The translations under genes and the position numbers were made by a program. Of a DNA stretch of 33,543 bases, positions 8,703-17,531 are shown in pieces. The notes below the pieces were generated by a model. The model was not told where the DNA came from. It did no database searches and worked only from the letters and a program-made list of their open reading frames with translations. Source of the stretch: Treponema sp. (GTDB lineage Bacteria > Spirochaetota > Spirochaetia > Treponematales > Breznakiellaceae); assembly GCA_009787795.1 (NCBI GenBank), contig WQSP01000005.1, forward strand, positions 1 to 33,543. The letters are read 5' to 3'. Numbering within the stretch: position 1 is the stretch's first letter; each line of letters opens with the position of its first letter.

Positions 8703-9959
8703 ATGAGCGGACATCTTCACTTTAAACCTGCCATCACCAAGCTTGCAAAGGATTCGTATATCTTTGTTGAGGGAAAACCGAATGCCGACAAGTTTTACAT
8801 TGTCAAAGAGGGAAAGGTGCGCATTATCCGCGAAAACGAGGATTTGCACGGCGACATTTTAAACCCCGGCGACATTTTTGGAACAATTTCCGTTATGGCA
8901 GGACACGGTTATATCATGTCTGCAGTTGCCGTAACGGATGTGACTTTGCTTGTTATCGATCGCAAGCAATACGGCGATCTTGTCCGCAAAACAAACTCCA
9001 TCGCAATGAAAAACATCAAAACGTTTTCTGTCCGTATGCGGGAATTAAACGATCATTTGTCGGAACGAATGCTAAAAAGTTCTTCCACCGCCGATTCTTC
9101 GGTGCTTTTTGACATTGCGGAGTATTACGAAAATTCGCAGAAAATAAACCACGCGGTTTATGTTTATCATCAGTATTTGAACAATTGCCCCAACGGAGAA
9201 AAAATCGAAGAGGCAAAGCAAAAGCTCGAAAAACTGCAAAACTATGTTTCTGTTGACAGACCTTCCTACCCCGAAAATACAATGATGCAGAAATACCCAA
9301 AGGAATGCCTTCTTTTTGCAGAGGGCGAAATGGGAAACAATCTTTATATCATTCAAAGCGGTTCCGTAAAAATCATAAAAATTGTAAACAACCAGGAAAT
9401 TGTTCTTGCTGTTCTTGGAAAAAGCGACATTTTCGGCGAAATGGCGATGCTCGACGACAAACCGCGCGCCGCAACTGCGGAAATCTACGAAGAATGCACA
9501 TTGTTAGCTGTCAATAAGGACAACTTTTCAAAATTGATTCATGATCAGCCCGATATGGTTGTAAAACTTACCAGCATGATGGCGGAACGTTTATGGCTTT
9601 TATACCGCCAGTTGGACAACACGTTTATCGAAGAGCCGATCGGAAGGCTTTTTGACGCGCTTATCATTCAACTGGAAAAAAACAAAGTGGATTTGACGTC
9701 AAAAGATTCGTATCAATGCAGTTTTGGTTACAAGGAATTAATGGGCATGGCGGGGCTTGCAGTGGACAGAGCCGACGGTTTGTATAATAAATTCCTTGAT
9801 ACAAAAAAAGTTTTAATCTTGGAAGACAAATTACAGGTAAATAATGTAAGCGAGACCTTTAAGGAAGCCGAGTACTACCGCAACATGCAAAAAAAGGAAA
9901 ACTCCGTAAGGGAATCGAAAAACAAGGATAAAGAAAAAAGTGCCACCTCGGAGAATTGA
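8703..9959 (+). CDS. Two-CNB-domain (cyclic nucleotide-binding-like) regulator with degenerate Crp-type winged helix
   Basis: Two CNB folds; second has FGEMAMLDDKPRAATAEI; C-terminal FGYKELMGMAGLAVDRADGLYNKFLDTKKVLILEDKLQV resembles a Crp HTH. Confidence 0.8.
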   Translation: MSGHLHFKPAITKLAKDSYIFVEGKPNADKFYIVKEGKVRIIRENEDLHGDILNPGDIFGTISVMAGHGYIMSAVAVTDVTLLVIDRKQYGDLVRKTNSIAMKNIKTFSVRMRELNDHLSERMLKSSSTADSSVLFDIAEYYENSQKINHAVYVYHQYLNNCPNGEKIEEAKQKLEKLQNYVSVDRPSYPENTMMQKYPKECLLFAEGEMGNNLYIIQSGSVKIIKIVNNQEIVLAVLGKSDIFGEMAMLDDKPRAATAEIYEECTLLAVNKDNFSKLIHDQPDMVVKLTSMMAERLWLLYRQLDNTFIEEPIGRLFDALIIQLEKNKVDLTSKDSYQCSFGYKELMGMAGLAVDRADGLYNKFLDTKKVLILEDKLQVNNVSETFKEAEYYRNMQKKENSVRESKNKDKEKSATSEN

Positions 9960-10013
9960 ACTCCAGACACGCAGATTTTCAGTCTGCTGCTCTACCAACT
10001 GAGCTAAGGTGGC
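9941..10013 (-). tRNA. tRNA-Phe (GAA)
   Basis: Minus-strand GCCACCTTAGCTCAGTTGGTAGAGCAGCAGACTGAAAATCTGCGTGTCTGGAGTTCAATTCTCCGAGGTGGCA; 73 nt, cloverleaf; loop CTGAAAA gives GAA. Confidence 0.95.
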
Positions 10014-10033
10014 AAGTTGACAGTCTTAATAAC

Positions 10034-10062
10034 AATATGCCAAAAACGCCCGAATGTGTCAA
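10034..10062 (-). promoter_or_regulatory. Sigma70-type promoter for tRNA-Phe
   Basis: Minus strand TTGACA (10057-10062), N17, CATATT (10034-10039). Confidence 0.5.
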
Positions 10063-10085
10063 TACCCCAAAGAAAAAATTCTAGA

Positions 10086-10463
10086 TTATCTTAATTTTCC
10101 CTGGACCTTTTTTATGTCCTCTATAAAGCGCGGTTTTATATCCTTTGGAATGGTTCCCGACTTGAAGAAGATAAAATCTTTGCCGGACTTGGTAAGCACC
10201 TTAAATTGAAGAACATCTTCGATTTTAAGGATGGTCTGCGTACTCATATGCTCAAATTGCGCATTTGAATTGTCAAAAATGGTCTCTTTTGTAATAAGCA
10301 CAAAATTGACGGTTTTTGCCTTGGCATTTTCAACCCATAATGCCGAAACAAAGTCTTCTTTTTTGATTGCGCCGCTTGCATAGTCCTTGGTTTGCGACAA
10401 TATTTTTTTGTCTACCTTGGTAAAATCTGTCGTGTACCTGTAATCGCCAAATTTTTCAACCAT
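10086..10463 (-). CDS. Small conserved-type protein, possibly bacterial PH-like domain; function unknown
   Basis: 125-aa ORF with SD GGGAGG; lies between two tRNA genes. Confidence 0.7.
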   Translation of the reverse strand: MVEKFGDYRYTTDFTKVDKKILSQTKDYASGAIKKEDFVSALWVENAKAKTVNFVLITKETIFDNSNAQFEHMSTQTILKIEDVLQFKVLTKSGKDFIFFKSGTIPKDIKPRFIEDIKKVQGKLR

Positions 10464-10483
10464 GAAAACCTCCCGATAAAAAC

Positions 10484-10556
10484 TGGAGATATGGGGATTC
10501 GAACCCCAGGCCTATTGATTGCGAACCAATCGCTCTACCAACTGAGCTATATCCCC
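10484..10556 (-). tRNA. tRNA-Ala (CGC)
   Basis: Minus-strand GGGGATATAGCTCAGTTGGTAGAGCGATTGGTTCGCAATCAATAGGCCTGGGGTTCGAATCCCCATATCTCCA; anticodon loop TTCGCAA gives CGC; G3:U70 alanine identity pair present; no encoded CCA. Confidence 0.92.
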
Positions 10557-10606
10557 TGTATCTAATGAAATTTAGCCATAATTGGGGCGCTTGGTCAAGT
10601 GGCAAG

Positions 10607-10624
10607 GCGGGGATTGCTCCCCGC
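10607..10624 (-). terminator. Possible weak hairpin terminator after ilvE
   Basis: gcgggg (10607-10612) / ccccgc (10619-10624) with 6-nt loop, just after the ilvE stop; no clear U-tract. Confidence 0.3.
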
Positions 10625-10630
10625 TTTGCA

Positions 10631-11713
10631 TTATACTTTAACCATCCACCCCTTGGTGTCGGGCAATTTGCCGTACTGGATGCCCTTAATTGTGTCGCGG
10701 ATTTCTATGGTAAGCTCGCCTGTATTGCCGTCGTTAAAAACGGCTTTTTTGCCCTGATACGTCAGGGATGTAAGAGGCGTGGCTCCCGCCGCAGTGCCGC
10801 TTACGAAACATTCCTTGGCTTCTTCCATCGCTTCGTCAATCGAGATTTTTCTTTCCTGTACTTTTATTCCCTTGTCGCGCGCAAGCTCGATTATGCTCTC
10901 TCTTGTTATGCCGGGAAGAATTGTATCACCAAGCTCAGGCGTTACAAGTTCGCCCGATTTCAAGTAAAAGAAAATGTTGCAGGACGAGCCTTCTTCGATA
11001 TATTTGCGGTTTGTTCCGTCAAGGAAAACGCATTCCATGTATCCGTCTTTTAATGCCTGCGATTTTGCAAGAGCCGAGATTACATAATTTGAACATGCCT
11101 TTATCCAGCCTGTGCCGTTGGGCATTGCCCGTACCTTATCGGAAACAATTGCGTCCGACCTTCCCGACGAGAAATACGAGCTTACAGGCGTATTGATCAC
11201 CATTACATAGGGTTCAGAGGACAGATTCACTCCGATACCGCCTTCGGCAATTGTAAAAGGTCTTATATATACCGAGTTTGCAGTCATGTAGGAATCTTTT
11301 TCCCATGCGCTTTCATAGTGAGGATAAAAACCGAGAGCGGCATTGCGCTTTACGGTTTCGATGCATGCTTCCATAAAAAGTTTATCCGGGAACGGCGGCA
11401 TTTTTAAACCTTCCATTGAACGCGCAAAACGAGCTGCGTTTTTATCGGGTCTGAAAATTGCAAGGCCTCCGTTTTTTTGCGGAAGCGCCTTTAATCCTTC
11501 AAAACATGCCAATCCATACTGGCTTGTGTAATTGACAAGAGGCATATCCTCATAATGATTGCGGGAATTTTCAAGCTTTGCGCGGGCATCTTCGCTCATC
11601 GCAGCTTCTTCTTCCTGCGTCTTGTGCGGTTTTTCCAAATACTCCTGCGGCCATTTGCCGTCGGTAAACTTGGAGCGGTAGGTAATCGGATACGTGTTTA
11701 ATGCAAAAGCCAT
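10631..11713 (-). CDS. ilvE: Branched-chain amino acid aminotransferase
   Basis: 360 aa; YGLACFEGLKALPQKNGGLAIFRPDKNAARFARS, YIRPFTIAEGGIGV, GRKYIEEGSSCNIFF-like region; SD AAGGAG. Confidence 0.93.
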   Translation of the reverse strand: MAFALNTYPITYRSKFTDGKWPQEYLEKPHKTQEEEAAMSEDARAKLENSRNHYEDMPLVNYTSQYGLACFEGLKALPQKNGGLAIFRPDKNAARFARSMEGLKMPPFPDKLFMEACIETVKRNAALGFYPHYESAWEKDSYMTANSVYIRPFTIAEGGIGVNLSSEPYVMVINTPVSSYFSSGRSDAIVSDKVRAMPNGTGWIKACSNYVISALAKSQALKDGYMECVFLDGTNRKYIEEGSSCNIFFYLKSGELVTPELGDTILPGITRESIIELARDKGIKVQERKISIDEAMEEAKECFVSGTAAGATPLTSLTYQGKKAVFNDGNTGELTIEIRDTIKGIQYGKLPDTKGWMVKV

Positions 11714-11771
11714 AGTATACTCCTTGAGTTACTATACAAATTATATAAATACTATGCAATAGGAAGAAGAA

Positions 11772-11838
11772 GAATTTACCACGGAGGACACAGAGGACAC
11801 GGAGTTTTTATTTTCTTTTCTTCGTGTTATTCCGTGGT
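11772..11838. repeat. Dispersed palindromic repeat copy overlapping the FemAB gene 3' end
   Basis: gaatttaccacggaggacacagaggacacggag...cttcgtgttattccgtggt; accacgga (11778-11785) / tccgtggt (11831-11838). Confidence 0.75.
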
Positions 11839-12875
11839 TTATTTTTCTTAGTAAACAATATTTTTTTGCGGAGTTTTTCTGCCATACAAAACAAACTGTA
11901 TAAAAAACCATTGTAGGCAAAATCCCAAGTGCCGCTTCTGTGCATTATTTGTCCGCCGAATCCTGTCTTGAACCGATACAATCCTGCCATCGGATGAGAT
12001 GGATCCTCATTCGGAGGGATGCCGAAAAGATCGTAATTGATGCAGCCCTTTTCCTTTGCATCCTGCATTGCCTTCCACTGAAGCGCGTAGGGTGCCATTA
12101 AATTGCGTTTGTTGTTGGACGAAGCTCCATAAAGATATGTTGCGTCCTTCCCCCAAAAAAGAACAACAATCGCGGCAAGCGTTTCGCCCTCGTGAGACGC
12201 TGTGTACAGTTTGATTTTTTCCCCGCAAAGCTCAAAAAGCGTTTTGTAATAATTCAATCCGTGCACTGAAATTCCGTCCCTTTGCGCTGTTTCCTTTAAC
12301 AAATTGTAAAATGTTTCAATTTCTTCAATTCCGCATGTTTTAACAGTTACGCCTTTTTTTTCCGCAAGCGAAATATTGTATCTCCATTTTGATTTCATCT
12401 GCGAAAGAATTTCTTCGGGTTTGTTTTCCAGATTGATGATAACGGTATCAGGCGGCTGAACTGTTGCTGCCGCTTTTTTGAATCCTGCGGATAAATATGA
12501 ATCATTACTTTCATTACTACCCTGCCATGGCGGCTCAAAACGAACAAATACGCAATTTCGCGGCAGAAACGGTTTTAATTTTTTTGCAGTTTCCGATACG
12601 GCTTTTTCATTTTCGTTTGAAAAAAAATTTACGGGAAGCTGCGGGCCCCAAGGCACATAGGCAAAAGAAAAACCCGGCACAAGTTTTCTGCAAAGAACCA
12701 AAAGATGCGTTTTTTCCCTTAAATTGTCATAAAGCCATTCTGTTAAAAACGCTTTTGCGCTCCAGCCGAACTTTGCCTTAAATTCACCCCACATGGAAGA
12801 CTGCAAAAACACATCTGCGTTTTCCAAGTCCGACAATTGCGCCTGCGAGACATTCAATTTAATGAACCTCTCCAT
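11808..12875 (-). CDS. FemAB/FemX-family peptidoglycan aminoacyltransferase-like protein (GNAT fold)
   Basis: YNISLAEKKGVTVK, AAIVVLFWGKDATYLYGASSNNKRNLMAPYALQWKAMQDAKEKGCINYDLFGIPP...GLYRFKTGFGG. Confidence 0.88.
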   Translation of the reverse strand: MERFIKLNVSQAQLSDLENADVFLQSSMWGEFKAKFGWSAKAFLTEWLYDNLREKTHLLVLCRKLVPGFSFAYVPWGPQLPVNFFSNENEKAVSETAKKLKPFLPRNCVFVRFEPPWQGSNESNDSYLSAGFKKAAATVQPPDTVIINLENKPEEILSQMKSKWRYNISLAEKKGVTVKTCGIEEIETFYNLLKETAQRDGISVHGLNYYKTLFELCGEKIKLYTASHEGETLAAIVVLFWGKDATYLYGASSNNKRNLMAPYALQWKAMQDAKEKGCINYDLFGIPPNEDPSHPMAGLYRFKTGFGGQIMHRSGTWDFAYNGFLYSLFCMAEKLRKKILFTKKNKPRNNTKKRK

Positions 12876-15090
12876 TTGGAATTTTTTCCGTTCTTACGGG
12901 AATGCCGTTCAAACACAATTTTTTATCGCCTGTCATTACAACATTTTCTTTTACAAAAACAGGATACGAAAAAAATGTGTCTATGTCGATTTCATCAAGA
13001 GCTTTATTATCTTCGCCTTCGGGCAGAAACCTTGTTCCTGTAGGAGTATCTCCTGCGTCCAAAACTTCCACGCGTTCTTTTTTCTGCCCGTCCTCTCCTT
13101 CAATTTCATCGCCTGCGGCAAGAAGCATACCCCTGGATTCGACACCGCGAAGTTTTGCAGGCTTTAAATTGTACGCGACAATTATTTTTTTTCCAAGCAA
13201 CTGCTCTTCCGTGTAATGCTGAACAAGTCCTGAAACAATCTGCCTCTCTTCGCGCACTCCCGTAACGCCTTCTCCCGTTTCAAGATTGATAATGTAGAGT
13301 TTGTCCGCTTTTGGATGCTTTTCTATCTTTTCGATTTTAGCGGCGCGAAGATCCACAACAGAAGAAAATGTTTTTTGCTCCTGCCTTTCCTTTTGTGTGC
13401 CGGAATATTTTTCCCTGAATGCGTCAACCTGTTCATCTTCCAGTTTTGCAAAAAGAACTTCGCTTTTTATCTGATAATCAGAAATGCCCTCGGGGGTTCC
13501 AATGCATTTCCAGCACAAATTTTCCCTGAATTTCAAACCAAGGAAAGACGCGATTTTTTCCGCGGCGGCAGGCATGTACGGCTCTATCAAAACGGCAAGG
13601 TCTCGCACAATGTACGTTAAATCACTTATTACGGCTTTTGCCTTGTCAGGGTTTTCATTCTTTAGTTTCCACGGCTCATTGTCCTGGAAATATTTGTTTG
13701 CATGCGACGAAAGCTCGAATATTTCACGGAAAGCGTCCCTTAATTCCGCCCTGTCAAGTTTTTCTGTAATGGAGTTTTCGCGTTTCCTTACTTCTTCCCA
13801 TAACGCTTTGTCGCTCAAACCCGGGCAATCAGGCACCTTGCCGTCAAAGTAGCGCGTAACAAACGAAAGCGTGCGGTTAACCAAATTGCCAAGATTTCCA
13901 ATAAGTTCGCCGTTTACCTTTTCCTGAAAATCGCTCCATGTAAACATTGCGTCGGTTTTTTCCGGTCTGTTGTAATAAATGTAAAAACGCCAGACATCGC
14001 CTGGAATCCCCGTTTCCATTGCGTCTGTTCCGAACACTCCAACTCCCCTGGATTTTGAGAATTTTGAATTTTCATAATTCAGGTATTCGGAGCTTGACAT
14101 GTGATGAAGCATTGTCCATTTGTCGCCCGAACCCAAAAGGCTGGAAGGAAAAATAACCGTATGAAAGGGAATGTTGTCTTTGCCGATAAACTGAAAAAGC
14201 TCAACTTCGTCGGGGGCTTTCCACCAATAATCGGTAAATTTGCGCCAATCGCCCGCCTCCGATTTTTCTTCACCTAACAAACCGGTTATTGAAATATAGC
14301 CTATCGGAGCGTCGAACCAAACATAAAAAACCTTGTTCTCGTACCCGGGTTTTGGAACGGGGATTCCCCATTTCAAGTCCCTTGTAATAGCGCGTTCCTT
14401 TAATCCGTCGCGTATCCATGCCAAAGTCATTTGAATTGCGTTATGCGCCCAAAAACCGCTAGCAGAGGCCGACTTTATCCATTCTTCAAGTTTGTCCTTA
14501 ATTGCCGGAAGATCAATATACAAATGATTTGTTTTTTGCAAAGACGGCGTGCTTTCGCAGGCGGAACATTTTGGCTCTTTCAAATCTGTCGGGTCAAGCA
14601 ATTTTTGGCATGCTTCGCATTGATCGCCTCTTGCGTTCGTGCTTGCGCACTTTGGGCAAACGCCGATTATGAACCGGTCTGCAAGAAATTTATTGCACTT
14701 TGCGCAAAAAAACTGTTCGATTGTCCTTTCGCATACAAAGCCCGCTTTATCCAATTTTTTAAAAATATCCTGAACAACTTCCGTTTGAATTTCTGTCGAT
14801 GTGCGTCCGAATTTGTCAAATGCAATATTAAACCATTTGTAAATGTCGGCATGAATCTTATGGTAGCGATCGCAAAGCTCTTTGGGAGTTACGCCTTCCT
14901 GTGCCGCTTTCGTTTCTGTCGCTGTGCCGTACTCGTCGGTACCGCAGACATACAAAGTTTCCATTTGGCGAAGTCTGCAAAAACGCGCAAAACAGTCCGC
15001 AGAAAGCACCTGAATCAGGTTTCCTAGATGCGGCTCGTTGTTGACATACGGCAGAGCCGATGTAATCAGTCTTCTTTTCATAATTGACAT
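12859..15090 (-). CDS. metG: Methionyl-tRNA synthetase with C-terminal tRNA-binding domain
   Basis: ITSALPYVNNEPHLGNLIQVLSADCFARF, Zn-binding cysteines, KFSKSRGVGVFG (KMSKS-like), C-terminal EMAP/Trbp111-like domain. Confidence 0.96.
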   Translation of the reverse strand: MSIMKRRLITSALPYVNNEPHLGNLIQVLSADCFARFCRLRQMETLYVCGTDEYGTATETKAAQEGVTPKELCDRYHKIHADIYKWFNIAFDKFGRTSTEIQTEVVQDIFKKLDKAGFVCERTIEQFFCAKCNKFLADRFIIGVCPKCASTNARGDQCEACQKLLDPTDLKEPKCSACESTPSLQKTNHLYIDLPAIKDKLEEWIKSASASGFWAHNAIQMTLAWIRDGLKERAITRDLKWGIPVPKPGYENKVFYVWFDAPIGYISITGLLGEEKSEAGDWRKFTDYWWKAPDEVELFQFIGKDNIPFHTVIFPSSLLGSGDKWTMLHHMSSSEYLNYENSKFSKSRGVGVFGTDAMETGIPGDVWRFYIYYNRPEKTDAMFTWSDFQEKVNGELIGNLGNLVNRTLSFVTRYFDGKVPDCPGLSDKALWEEVRKRENSITEKLDRAELRDAFREIFELSSHANKYFQDNEPWKLKNENPDKAKAVISDLTYIVRDLAVLIEPYMPAAAEKIASFLGLKFRENLCWKCIGTPEGISDYQIKSEVLFAKLEDEQVDAFREKYSGTQKERQEQKTFSSVVDLRAAKIEKIEKHPKADKLYIINLETGEGVTGVREERQIVSGLVQHYTEEQLLGKKIIVAYNLKPAKLRGVESRGMLLAAGDEIEGEDGQKKERVEVLDAGDTPTGTRFLPEGEDNKALDEIDIDTFFSYPVFVKENVVMTGDKKLCLNGIPVRTEKIPNGEVH

Positions 15091-15099
15091 AATATAAAA

Positions 15100-16941
15100 T
15101 TAATGGGAAAATTTCAAGGTGAATTCGTTTGTCCAGCTTTCGTTCGGTTCAAGGGAAATCTGAAAACCCGGGAAGATCCCCGTTGCCTGATATATGCCGT
15201 TTTTGCAGCAAGGAACAAGACATCCTGAAAAACCGTTTTTGGAAGAAAGAACAATCTGCACTTCGTTTTTCAGGTCGTGTATTTTAAGGTTATCCGTATC
15301 AAACTTGCTTTCCAAATGTATATCTTTTCCCGTTTTGTCGATTGTATAAAAGCGAACGTATTCGTCGCCGATTCCTGCAAACGAAAAATCGATTTTTGTT
15401 ACAAACCTGAATTTTTGGCATTCGGTTCCCGTATTTTTCAACTGATACGAAACGCAAATGGCCTCTTTTTTAAGAAGAAAACATTTTTGTATTTCCATAC
15501 AGTTAAACGGAATGTTTTCTGCCGCATTGGAAAGTTTAAAGCACGATTTTCCCTTTCTGTCCTGGGACAGGGCTTCATATTGTTCGTTATGGCACAATCT
15601 TGAATTTTTTCCGTCAAGAAAACCAGAATCGTCAATTTCCAAATCCTGCGGCGCAATAATGTCTGCAAATGCCGTTTTCCTCCCGTTTTCGTCGCAGCCG
15701 CAGTCAAGATAATTCCATTCTTTGGGAAGATAATCAAGTTCGAATATGCCGGCTCCCCTAAGCTGAATGTAACAGTTTATTTTAACATCCTGAAAAAGAT
15801 GTTCCTTAATGCCGTCAAAATCAAAATCATGCTGAACAAGGGAAGAAACAAATTTTCCGTTATCCCTTGTAAGTCTTTCCGCGCGCAAAAGAGAGCTGTA
15901 TGCGGATTTTCTAAGGGAGCTTTGAAATTTGCCCGCTTCGGAAAAAAGACACGAATCCTGCGCCTTCCATAATTCTTCCCTTGCGTTTAACTTTCTTGCC
16001 TTGTCGCCCTTTAGCTGATTTATCAAAACATTCGTAAAAATCATTTTGGAGTAAATTCCGTTCGCTTCCGCATGTTCAATCAAAAAATTACGCGGCGAAA
16101 AATTTTCGATAAGCCCGCATGAATCCTTAAAATTTGTTTTCTTGTATTTTTTTTGCGTTTTTAATATCTTGGAAGGCAGAATTGTTTCTACAATGTTTTC
16201 GGAAAGCGATATTTCCTCGAAAAACCTGTTCCATGCCGTATCGGGAGCCTCTTCCTGCGAAGACGCAACTTTTTGCGGAAATACGCTTATTATTTTCACT
16301 TCATTGGAGGCAGGACATTCCGTTTCGAATTTGTTTTTAAGCTCGACAAAAACCTGCGAAAAACTTTTTTGTTCAAGGTCTTTTTCTATCGGCAACGAAA
16401 CGGGAAAAACCGTAACAAGTTTTCCCTGATCTTCTGTTATGCATGGAGAAAAAAGATCTGCGCCATTCATTCCCGCCCTTAAAAATTGATCCCCCGACAA
16501 AAAAGTATAATTCATGTCGCCTGAAGAAATGGCGGCCGCCAAATTCTGTTCCCAGACAAAATCCGGCATCCAGCAACCAAGCGGTCTTTTTCCAAAGTGT
16601 TTTCTAAGATATGTTGTTAAAAGTTCAATCTGCCCTATTCTGTCCGCAAGAGGAATAAGCGGAAAGCTCGGTTCGTAAAATCCGCCGCCAAGCAACTCAA
16701 CCTGTTTTCTTGATACCATGTCTTCGATAAGCATTAAAAATTCCGAATGGTTTCGTTCTATCCAGTACAAAAGAACGCCCGAATAATGCAGAACCGCATG
16801 AATGTTCGAATAACGGTACAAATTCGAAACAAACGGCTTAATTTTATTAAGGTATGCAAATTCAAAATCGGCTTCTCTTGCGCCTGAAGGAACATGGGCA
16901 TGAGAACCAAGAATCATATTGATTTTTTTTTCTTCTTTCAC
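15100..16941 (-). CDS. GH57-like protein (4-alpha-glucanotransferase/DUF1926-type fold), probably catalytically degenerate
   Basis: 613 aa from GTG; ELLGGGFYEPSFPLIPLADRIGQIELLTTYLRKHFGKRPLGCWMPDFVWEQNLAAAI matches the GH57 N-terminal scaffold; GTGA overlap with the upstream gene. Confidence 0.75.
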   Translation of the reverse strand: MKEEKKINMILGSHAHVPSGAREADFEFAYLNKIKPFVSNLYRYSNIHAVLHYSGVLLYWIERNHSEFLMLIEDMVSRKQVELLGGGFYEPSFPLIPLADRIGQIELLTTYLRKHFGKRPLGCWMPDFVWEQNLAAAISSGDMNYTFLSGDQFLRAGMNGADLFSPCITEDQGKLVTVFPVSLPIEKDLEQKSFSQVFVELKNKFETECPASNEVKIISVFPQKVASSQEEAPDTAWNRFFEEISLSENIVETILPSKILKTQKKYKKTNFKDSCGLIENFSPRNFLIEHAEANGIYSKMIFTNVLINQLKGDKARKLNAREELWKAQDSCLFSEAGKFQSSLRKSAYSSLLRAERLTRDNGKFVSSLVQHDFDFDGIKEHLFQDVKINCYIQLRGAGIFELDYLPKEWNYLDCGCDENGRKTAFADIIAPQDLEIDDSGFLDGKNSRLCHNEQYEALSQDRKGKSCFKLSNAAENIPFNCMEIQKCFLLKKEAICVSYQLKNTGTECQKFRFVTKIDFSFAGIGDEYVRFYTIDKTGKDIHLESKFDTDNLKIHDLKNEVQIVLSSKNGFSGCLVPCCKNGIYQATGIFPGFQISLEPNESWTNEFTLKFSH

Positions 16942-17531
16942 CCTACACTAATCATCCTAAAAAGCAGTAAAGAACCTGTTGTAAAAACAAGCGACAGTAA
17001 CCCCATGGCGATCAGAATCAACGGTTTTCCGCGCAAAAAAACCGGAACGGCTTCCAATGCGGCGCGGTAACGAATCTCCCTTATAATTGTATTTACAAGA
17101 AAAATGCCCGCCGTAAATCCAAACGACAAAATGACAGCCTCAAGAAAACCGTTTGCAAGATTGATGCAGATAAAGACCGAAGCTGCCGTAACTCCCGCAG
17201 GGAAACTGATTATCGACTCGTCTTTTATTTCTTTTTTCATTATAAACTTGAATATCAAATATTCAAGCCCCGAATAACAGGCGGCGCTTAGCGGAAACAG
17301 TATAATGTAAATAAAAATGCCCTGAATCAGCGAAAACAGAATATGTGCAAAGAAAAACCACAATAGGATTATCGATGCAAATATGATGCCCGATTTTATC
17401 AATGCCGACAAATCCATCGATCCTTTGGATTCGACAACTCCCTTTATTCCAAGTCCGCACTGCAAGACAAGATTCATCGTAAATCCCGAATAAATCAATA
17501 AAATCAAAACTGTTATTCCTTCCATTTTCAT
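16938..17531 (-). CDS. RnfA/RnfE-family-like membrane subunit (divergent; rnfA position)
   Basis: SGFTMNLVLQCGLGIKG at the N-terminus; GFLEAVILSFGFTAGIFLVNTIIREIRYRAALEAVPVFLRGKPLILIAMGLLSL resembles the RnfA C-terminus. Confidence 0.65.
   Translation of the reverse strand: MKMEGITVLILLIYSGFTMNLVLQCGLGIKGVVESKGSMDLSALIKSGIIFASIILLWFFFAHILFSLIQGIFIYIILFPLSAACYSGLEYLIFKFIMKKEIKDESIISFPAGVTAASVFICINLANGFLEAVILSFGFTAGIFLVNTIIREIRYRAALEAVPVFLRGKPLILIAMGLLSLVFTTGSLLLFRMISVG

Noticed and set aside
9016-9356. Minus-strand ORFs of 94 aa inside the CNB gene
   Set aside because: Antisense to a well supported CDS; no recognisable domains.
9941-10556. Integrated element at tRNA genes
   Set aside because: No integrase, no phage genes and no tRNA-derived direct repeat seen.
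10585-10626. tRNA-like fragment ggtcaagtggcaaggcggggattgctcccc near two tRNA genes
   Set aside because: D-arm resemblance only; 6-nt anticodon loop, no T-arm or closing acceptor stem. Better read as a possible ilvE terminator hairpin.
16142-16576. Plus and minus ORFs nested in the GH57-like gene
   Set aside because: No RBS or domain evidence; explained by a long ORF with biased composition.
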